This document shows, piece after piece, positions 58,887-64,000 of a stretch of 64,000 nt of DNA. Positions within the stretch are counted from its first letter, which is position 1. Each line of letters begins with the position of its first letter. Source of the stretch: Pacificimonas flava (lineage in GTDB: Bacteria; Pseudomonadota; Alphaproteobacteria; Sphingomonadales; Sphingomonadaceae). Location of the stretch: assembly GCF_000342165.1 (NCBI RefSeq), contig NZ_AMRV01000001.1, positions 1-64,000 of the forward strand. The letters are read 5' to 3'. A program made the translations under genes and the position numbers. The notes under the pieces are model-generated. The model did not search any database. It was not told the origin of the DNA and saw nothing but the letters and a program-made list of their open reading frames with translations.

Positions 58887-61196
58887 TCAGACCGTTTCGA
58901 CGAAACTGTCGAGCACGCGTTTCACGCCCGCCTTGTCGAACGCGACCTCCAGCTTGTTACCCTCGATGCTTTCGACCGTTCCATTGCCGAATTTCTGGTG
59001 AAAGACGCGCTGTCCCGCTTTCAGGTCGCTGCGCGCCCGCTTTCCGACCGTGACGCTGACCGGCTTTGTCTCAATCTGGTGCGATCCGCGCGGCGCACGG
59101 CCGATCGCCGCGGCGCGCTGCCATCCGGGGCCGCGGCTCGACCCGCGCTCAACCTTTGCGAACGGATCGTCATCGTCGAGCGCTGCGCGCCACAGGCTGG
59201 CGCCGCCCGACATGGTCGTTTCCTGATCGATGTGCCCCTCCGGCAGTTCGCCCACGAAGCGAGAGGGAATGCTGGAGGTCCATTGTCCGTAGATGCGCCG
59301 GTTCGCGGCGTGCATGATCTTCGCGCGCTTCTTCGCCCGGGTGATACCGACATAGGCCAGGCGGCGCTCCTCCTCCAAGCTCTTGGTGCCGCCCTCGTCG
59401 AGCGCGCGCTGGGAAGGAAATACGCCCTCCTCCCAACCGGCGAGGAAGACATGGTCGAATTCCAGGCCCTTGGCGGCGTGCAGGGTCATGATGGTGACCT
59501 TCGGTTCCTCACGCGAGGCGTCGTTCTCCATGACCAGCGCCACATGTTCAAGGAAGCTGTCCAGACTCTCGAAGTCTTCCATGGCGCGGGTCAGCTCGGT
59601 CAGGTTCTCGATACGGCCCTGCGCCTCGGCGGAGCGGTCCGCCTGCCACATGCCGATATATCCGGACTCCTCCAGAACGATGCGCGCGAGTTCCGGATGC
59701 GGTGTGGTGCCGAGCTGCTCGCGCCAGCGGCGGACATTTTCCATGAGGTCCGAGAGACCCTTTCGAGCCTGCCCGGGCAGTTCGTTCGTCTGCACGATGC
59801 GCGCCGCGGCCGCGCTGAGCGGCAGGTTCTCTGCCTGAGCGAACGTGCGGATTTTCTGCACGCTCTTATCGCCGAGGCCGCGTTTCGGCGTGTTCACGAT
59901 CCGCTCGAACGCCAGATCGTCCGCCGGCTGGCTGAGGACACGAAAATAGGCGAGGGCATCGCGAATTTCCGCGCGCTCGTAGAAGCGAAAGCCTCCGACG
60001 ATCCGATAGGGAAGGCCGATATAGATGAAGCGGTCCTCGAACTCGCGCGTCTGAAACTGCGCGCGCACGAGAATTGCGACATCATCGAGGCTGGTGCCGC
60101 GCGCCTGCAGGCTCTCAATATCGTCGCCGACATGCCGGGCCTCTTCCGGACCATCCCAGACGCCGACGACGCGAACCTTCTCGCCAAGTTCCCCCTCGGT
60201 CCAGAGTGTCTTGCCGAGCCGGCCCGCGTTGCGCGCGATCAGTCCGCCAGCAGCGCCCAGGATATGACCGGTGGAGCGGTAGTTCTGTTCGAGGCGGATG
60301 ACGGCCGCGCCCGGAAAGTCCTGTTCGAAACGCAGGATATTGGCGACCTCCGCGCCGCGCCAGGAATAGATCGACTGGTCGTCGTCGCCGACACAGCAGA
60401 TGTTTCGGTGGCCCTGCGCAAGGAGGCGCAACCAGAGATATTGGACCGCGTTCGTGTCCTGATACTCATCGACGAGGATATAGCGAAACCGCTGCTGATA
60501 GGTTTCGAGGACATCGCGGTGCGTCCGGAAGATCGTCAAAGGCGTCAGCAGAAGATCGCCGAAATCGGCGGCATTCAGCTCCCTCAGGCGCGCCTGATAA
60601 GCAGCATAGAGCTCGCCGCCCTTTCCGTCGGCAAAGGCGTAGGCCTCTTCGGTGGGGACGTCGTCCGGCGTCCAGCCGCGATTCTTCCAGCGATCGATCA
60701 GGCCCCCGAACTGCTTTGCCGGCCAGCGCTTCTCGTCGAGATCCGCGCCGGTGATGATCTGCTTCATCAGGCGCAGTTGGTCATCGGTGTCGAGGATGGT
60801 GAAATTGCTCTCGAGCCCGGCGAGGGCGGCATGCCGCCGCAGCAGTTTCGCCCCAATGGCGTGGAAGGTGCCAAGGAAGCTCAGTCCCTCGACCATGTCC
60901 CCGATCATCCCGCGCATGCGCTCCCGCATCTCGCGCGCGGCCTTGTTGGTGAAGGTGACGGCCAGAATTTCGGACGGCCAGGCGCGCTGGGTGTAGATGA
61001 TATGAGCCAGGCGAGAGGTGAGGGCGCGCGTCTTGCCCGTCCCCGCTCCCGCCAGCATCAGGACCGGGCCATCGACGGTCAGCACCGCCTCCCTCTGAGG
61101 CGCGTTGAGGCCGTCCATATAAGCTGGCTCTTCGGGGCGCGGTGTCGTGATGTTCTGCGGGGCGGTCATGTCGGAGGAAATGGCGGCTTCCTGCAT
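58887..61196 (-). CDS. UvrD/PcrA-type superfamily 1 DNA helicase
   Basis: About 769 residues with helicase motifs Q (LNAPQREAVLTVDGP), I (LAGAGTGKTRALTSRL), II (ILVDEYQDTN), III (VGDDDQSIYSWRGA), IV (LEQNYRST), V (TLHAAKGLEFDHVFLAG) and VI (LAYVGITRAKK). The C-terminal fold (VFHQKFGNGTVESIEG) is the PcrA/UvrD Tudor-like domain. It unwinds DNA in repair and recombination. ATG 61196 is used; TTG 61205 and ATG 61169 are alternatives. Confidence 0.95.
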   Translation of the reverse strand: MQEAAISSDMTAPQNITTPRPEEPAYMDGLNAPQREAVLTVDGPVLMLAGAGTGKTRALTSRLAHIIYTQRAWPSEILAVTFTNKAAREMRERMRGMIGDMVEGLSFLGTFHAIGAKLLRRHAALAGLESNFTILDTDDQLRLMKQIITGADLDEKRWPAKQFGGLIDRWKNRGWTPDDVPTEEAYAFADGKGGELYAAYQARLRELNAADFGDLLLTPLTIFRTHRDVLETYQQRFRYILVDEYQDTNAVQYLWLRLLAQGHRNICCVGDDDQSIYSWRGAEVANILRFEQDFPGAAVIRLEQNYRSTGHILGAAGGLIARNAGRLGKTLWTEGELGEKVRVVGVWDGPEEARHVGDDIESLQARGTSLDDVAILVRAQFQTREFEDRFIYIGLPYRIVGGFRFYERAEIRDALAYFRVLSQPADDLAFERIVNTPKRGLGDKSVQKIRTFAQAENLPLSAAAARIVQTNELPGQARKGLSDLMENVRRWREQLGTTPHPELARIVLEESGYIGMWQADRSAEAQGRIENLTELTRAMEDFESLDSFLEHVALVMENDASREEPKVTIMTLHAAKGLEFDHVFLAGWEEGVFPSQRALDEGGTKSLEEERRLAYVGITRAKKRAKIMHAANRRIYGQWTSSIPSRFVGELPEGHIDQETTMSGGASLWRAALDDDDPFAKVERGSSRGPGWQRAAAIGRAPRGSHQIETKPVSVTVGKRARSDLKAGQRVFHQKFGNGTVESIEGNKLEVAFDKAGVKRVLDSFVETV

Positions 61197-61272
61197 CCTG
61201 TTCAATGTCGCGGCGATCCGTCATCCATAGAACAGGAGGAGAACGGCGTCCATCGCCGCCGCCCGGCGCGGG

Positions 61273-61827
61273 TCAGGCGGCGTGCCGGAAAAGCAGGATT
61301 CTGGCCTTGCCGTAACGACGGTCCCTGAGCGTCTCCAAGGCTTCGACCGGCAGGGATTCTTCGGCGGCTATCTCGGCCGAGACGAGAGCGCCAGGGGCCA
61401 GCCATCCCTGCTTCATCAATGCCGAAAGCGTCGGGCCGGTCAGCCCCTTTTCATAGGGGGCGTCGAGAAAAGCCAGGTGCACGGGAGCGGTCGCCTGCGG
61501 CAGTGCAGGCGCGCGTCTGGGGAGCACCGTACAGTGGGACTCCGCACTGAAGCGGGTGATGTTCGACCGCAGCGCCGTCAGGGCAGGAGGGGCATCCTCC
61601 ACGAAAATGACATGCGCTGCGCCGCGGGAAAGCGCCTCCAGTCCGAGCGCGCCCGTTCCGGCAAAGAGGTCCGCGACGTTGAATCCGTCGAACGTACCGA
61701 TCTCGCTCAGCAGCATGGAAAACAGCGCTTCCCTCGCACGCGCCGAAGTTGGACGCGTGCTTGCCCCCTGCGGGGCCGCGAGGGAGCGGCCGCGCCATTT
61801 TCCGCCAATGATCCGTATAGTCTGCAT
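61273..61827 (-). CDS. rsmD: 16S rRNA (guanine966-N2)-methyltransferase
   Basis: The 184-residue product has IIGGKWRGRSL, RPTSARAREALFSML, SAM-binding VADLFAGTGALGLEALSRGA and the catalytic-type LDAPYEKG motif (DAPY in place of the common DPPY). Length and motifs match RsmD, which methylates 16S rRNA in the 30S head. It lies 77 bases upstream of the helicase on the same strand. Confidence 0.94.
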   Translation of the reverse strand: MQTIRIIGGKWRGRSLAAPQGASTRPTSARAREALFSMLLSEIGTFDGFNVADLFAGTGALGLEALSRGAAHVIFVEDAPPALTALRSNITRFSAESHCTVLPRRAPALPQATAPVHLAFLDAPYEKGLTGPTLSALMKQGWLAPGALVSAEIAAEESLPVEALETLRDRRYGKARILLFRHAA

Positions 61828-61934
61828 GGCAGCCGTTTCGTCCTGCCGGATGTGTAGTGCAAGCCTGCAAGCGCTCTTGTCCGGCTTGCAAGAACGGGAT
61901 AGAACAAAAGGCGAACTAAAAGTGGGAGACAGCT

Positions 61935-62846
61935 ATGCATGAGGGTGGATGTCATTGCGGCGCGGTTCGCTACCGGATCGAAGGCCAGATCGATCGCGCG
62001 GCGCTCTGTCATTGCCGCGACTGTCAGCGGCACGCCGGCGCCCCGGTCGTAGGGTGGGCGGCCATTCCCGCAGAGCGGTTCGCCGTCGTCCAGGGGCAGG
62101 CGAAGGCCTACCGTTCTTCCGAGCTTGCGGAGCGCTTCTTCTGTCCCGATTGCGGTACCGGCCTTTACTACATTAACGAAACAGTCCTTCCCGGTCTTGT
62201 CGATGTGCAGATGGCGTCCTTGGACAATGCGGCTGCAACGGCGCCCCAAGCCCAGATACAGGTGGCCGAGCGTTTGCCGTGGATGGAGGGGCTCGACGCG
62301 CTGCCCGCCTTCGAACGCTATCCGGAGGGAAAGGGGGCGCGGGGTAGAGGGCGGTCAGTCGGCGATCTTTTTCAGTCCGGACGAAAACTGCCCGGCCTTC
62401 TGCACATAGCTGGCGGCGGACAGTTTCAGCATGCCGACGGAATCGTCGCCGAGCGTGCGGATCGCCTTTGCCGGCGCACCGACGATCAGGCTGCGATCGG
62501 GAAAGCTCTTGCCCTCGGTGATGAGGGCGCCAGCCGCGACAATGCATTCCGAACCGATGCGGGCGTCGTTCATCACGGTGGCGCCCATGCCGACCAGTGT
62601 GCGGTCACCGATGGTGCAGCCGTGCAGGATCGCGTTGTGACCGACCGTGACGTCCGAACCGATCTTGAGCGGCGAACCGGGATCGGAGTGCAGAACGGCA
62701 TTCTCCTGCACGTTCGAGCGTTCGCCGATGTGAATCGGCGTGTTGTCGGCGCGCACGGTGGCGCCGAACCAGACGCTTGCGCCCGCGCCGAGAATCACCT
62801 CGCCGATGACGTCCGCGCTGGGCGCGATCCAGGCGCCCTCGCCTAG
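61935..62846 (+). CDS. GFA-family zinc protein, reading frame extended past the expected end
   Basis: Residues 1 to about 135 are a complete GFA domain (PF04828): GGCHCGAVRY, ALCHCRDCQRH, FFCPDCGTGLYYI and a final LPAFERYPEG, the usual end of the family. The zinc-binding cysteines are intact. The frame then stays open for another 165 codons, wholly antisense to the gamma carbonic anhydrase gene. One extra G in the run at 62331-62335 would bring a TAG into frame near 62345. The true gene is probably 61935 to about 62346, with a frameshift or sequencing error. GFA members act on glutathione adducts or are of unknown substrate. Confidence 0.85.
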   Translation: MHEGGCHCGAVRYRIEGQIDRAALCHCRDCQRHAGAPVVGWAAIPAERFAVVQGQAKAYRSSELAERFFCPDCGTGLYYINETVLPGLVDVQMASLDNAAATAPQAQIQVAERLPWMEGLDALPAFERYPEGKGARGRGRSVGDLFQSGRKLPGLLHIAGGGQFQHADGIVAERADRLCRRTDDQAAIGKALALGDEGASRDNAFRTDAGVVHHGGAHADQCAVTDGAAVQDRVVTDRDVRTDLERRTGIGVQNGILLHVRAFADVNRRVVGAHGGAEPDACARAENHLADDVRAGRDPGALA

Positions 62847-62882
62847 AGACGGAGCTTTGTCATCGAATTCATACTGCGCCAT
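62355..62882 (-). CDS. Gamma carbonic anhydrase family protein (second copy)
   Basis: The 175-residue beta-helix protein has VWFGATVRADNTPIHIG, NAVLHSD, GHNAILHGCTIGD and LVGMGATVMN, with three His in the ligand positions of gamma carbonic anhydrases. It is a paralogue of 25419-25955, which has the same layout but clearly different sequence. It converges on the GFA gene. Confidence 0.92.
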   Translation of the reverse strand: MAQYEFDDKAPSLGEGAWIAPSADVIGEVILGAGASVWFGATVRADNTPIHIGERSNVQENAVLHSDPGSPLKIGSDVTVGHNAILHGCTIGDRTLVGMGATVMNDARIGSECIVAAGALITEGKSFPDRSLIVGAPAKAIRTLGDDSVGMLKLSAASYVQKAGQFSSGLKKIAD

Positions 62883-63101
62883 GATCGGTTCCCCAAAAGG
62901 TCGCGCCCTGCGGATCGGCGCCCTCTCATCCTCATCATATCAAAGGGAAAGGATAAAGAGCGGACAACCGGACATTCGCACGGGCGCCCCGCCCGAGTTC
63001 TGAGCATATAAATAAGATAAATACTTTGCAGTGCCCGATGGACCTTCCTTATGAGTCATGCGTCCCCTCGAAAGGGACGATATTGCAAGGAGCCGTCAAA
63101 C

Positions 63102-64000
63102 TTGACCGACGACCAGCGACATTCCGCCACTCCAGCGCGCCGCAGCACACCCCGTTCTGTGGGCAATTCCGCGCGATTCCCGTCGGGCGCGGGGCGTGAG
63201 ATCCTGGAGGATCTGAACGGCCGGCTGGCCATGCACTACGAACGGACGCTGGAGGCGCCGCTTTTCAACCCGGTCAGCCAGCTCGGTTTCGAACTGTCGC
63301 GGCTTCTCGAGGCGGACGAGATCGGCATGGACCGGATCGCCGGCGTGGTCGACGATTATGAAAGCCGCGCCTTTGCAGCGCGGGCCGAGCGTTTCAACGC
63401 GCTGCTGACACCGGTCGATCAGGATGAAAACGACGAACGGCTGAAGGCGCTGGCGGAAGAGGGGGAGAGCTTTGCCAGCTTCGCGAGGCGCTGGGAGCGG
63501 CCGTTGATGGGCTGCGTCTTCACGGCGCATCCGACGTTCATGCTTTCAGGTTCAGGTTATGACGCGCTGGCGCGCGCCGCTTCCGGCGGGACGGCAGAGG
63601 CCGTGCGGGACGGTGCCAATCCCACCTTGAAGGGGGAGCACGAGGCGGCGATGGCGGCGATCCGCCGAGCAGCGGCGGCGCGCCATCGCATGAATGCGGC
63701 CTTGACCGAAAGCGCCCGCGAGCGATTCCCGGATGTCTGGCGAAGCTTCCGGCCGCGACCCTATGCCTTCGCCACCTGGGTCGGTTACGACATGGACGGG
63801 CGAACCGACATCGGCTGGGCGACGCCGATCCTGTTCCGCCTGGCCGAAAAGGCAGAGCAGCTGCGCCGCTATGGCGAGCGTCTGGAACCGCTCAAGGGTC
63901 GCGATGCCCGGCTGGGCGAGATAATCGACGTTCTGGCGCGTGCCGCGTCTCATACGGAGAGCATACACCGCGCCTTCGTCGAGGCAGGCAAGGATCCCGC
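63102..64000 (+). CDS. Phosphoenolpyruvate carboxylase-like protein, partial (3' end outside window)
   Basis: A TTG at 63102, 9 bases after AAGGAG (63087-63092), opens a frame to the window edge (299 residues). Residues 139-145 read VFTAHPT, with His143 in the place of the catalytic His138 of E. coli PEPC. Later WVGYDMDGRTDIGW stands where WIGGDRDGNP is usual. The acidic residue after AHPT is Phe. PEPC makes oxaloacetate from PEP and bicarbonate. The two altered motifs mark a divergent member, and the rest of the active site lies outside the window. Confidence 0.7.
   Translation, partial: MTDDQRHSATPARRSTPRSVGNSARFPSGAGREILEDLNGRLAMHYERTLEAPLFNPVSQLGFELSRLLEADEIGMDRIAGVVDDYESRAFAARAERFNALLTPVDQDENDERLKALAEEGESFASFARRWERPLMGCVFTAHPTFMLSGSGYDALARAASGGTAEAVRDGANPTLKGEHEAAMAAIRRAAAARHRMNAALTESARERFPDVWRSFRPRPYAFATWVGYDMDGRTDIGWATPILFRLAEKAEQLRRYGERLEPLKGRDARLGEIIDVLARAASHTESIHRAFVEAGKDP

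Noticed and set aside
58842-61328. 828-codon plus-strand ORF
   Set aside because: Antisense shadow of the UvrD/PcrA helicase gene.

Overview
The window is about 64 kb of high-GC chromosomal DNA from an alphaproteobacterium, most probably a sphingomonad (Sphingomonadales). That placement is inferred from gene content: an XrtA/PEP-CTERM regulatory module (prsK/prsR/prsT), a CYP153-type P450, ribosomal protein S9 with a long N-terminal extension, a heme A synthase of COX15 type, and compact operons with many 4-base overlaps and alternative GTG/TTG starts. No rRNA, insertion sequence, integrase or CRISPR array was seen.

Layout. 1-562: an AT-richer edge holding the N-terminal two thirds of a BglII/BstYI-family restriction endonuclease. 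565-2224: a lipoprotein, a glycine-zipper protein and a small membrane protein. 2238-6275: a sulfate-activation operon (cysD-cysNC-DHH phosphoesterase) in which CysD has an unusual helix-turn-helix-like N-terminal extension; a receiver-only response regulator is divergent from it. 6976-13157: a one-carbon/glyoxylate block on the minus strand (glcB, frmA, a VOC protein, purU and, after a REP-like repeat array, fghA). 13285-22523: tRNA-Ser, mannose-1-phosphate guanylyltransferase, then polyprenyl sugar transferase-prsK-prsR-prsT for XrtA-linked exopolysaccharide control. 22598-25350: tRNA-Pro, a 23-24 bp tandem repeat tract, an isolated endolysin-holin pair, a beta-propeller protein and a DUF1328 peptide.

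25419-31900: argC with a gamma carbonic anhydrase, a redoxin and DsbD-like pair, and an OafA-type acyltransferase. 31955-35634: rpsI-rplM behind a promoter and a terminator-like leader, heme A synthase with a DUF2237 protein, MerC-like and Zur-like genes. 35715-42020: dxs, tlyA, tRNA-Leu, trigger factor with a histone-H1-like tail, a highly foldable intergenic region that may be a structured RNA, clpP, and a DUF815 ATPase. 42080-52193: yajC-secD-secF, an Mth938-type protein, a GT4 glycosyltransferase, bamD, recN, an alpha/beta hydrolase and ligA. 52280-64000: an FMN glutamate-synthase-like protein, ZntB, a P450, a small basic ORF, prmA, a haloperoxidase-like hydrolase, a CsaA-like tRNA-binding protein, a UvrD/PcrA helicase, rsmD, a GFA-family protein, a second gamma carbonic anhydrase, and the start of a divergent PEP carboxylase.

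Most of the window is ordinary core genome. The points most worth checking are the HTH-CysD fusion, the orphan lysis cassette beside the tandem repeats, the candidate structured RNA upstream of clpP, the possibly leaderless autoregulated zur gene, the rplM leader terminator, the trigger-factor tail and the restriction endonuclease at the edge. I did not find a clearly new multi-gene system. All identifications come from reading the sequence and recalled family motifs; no database search was run.
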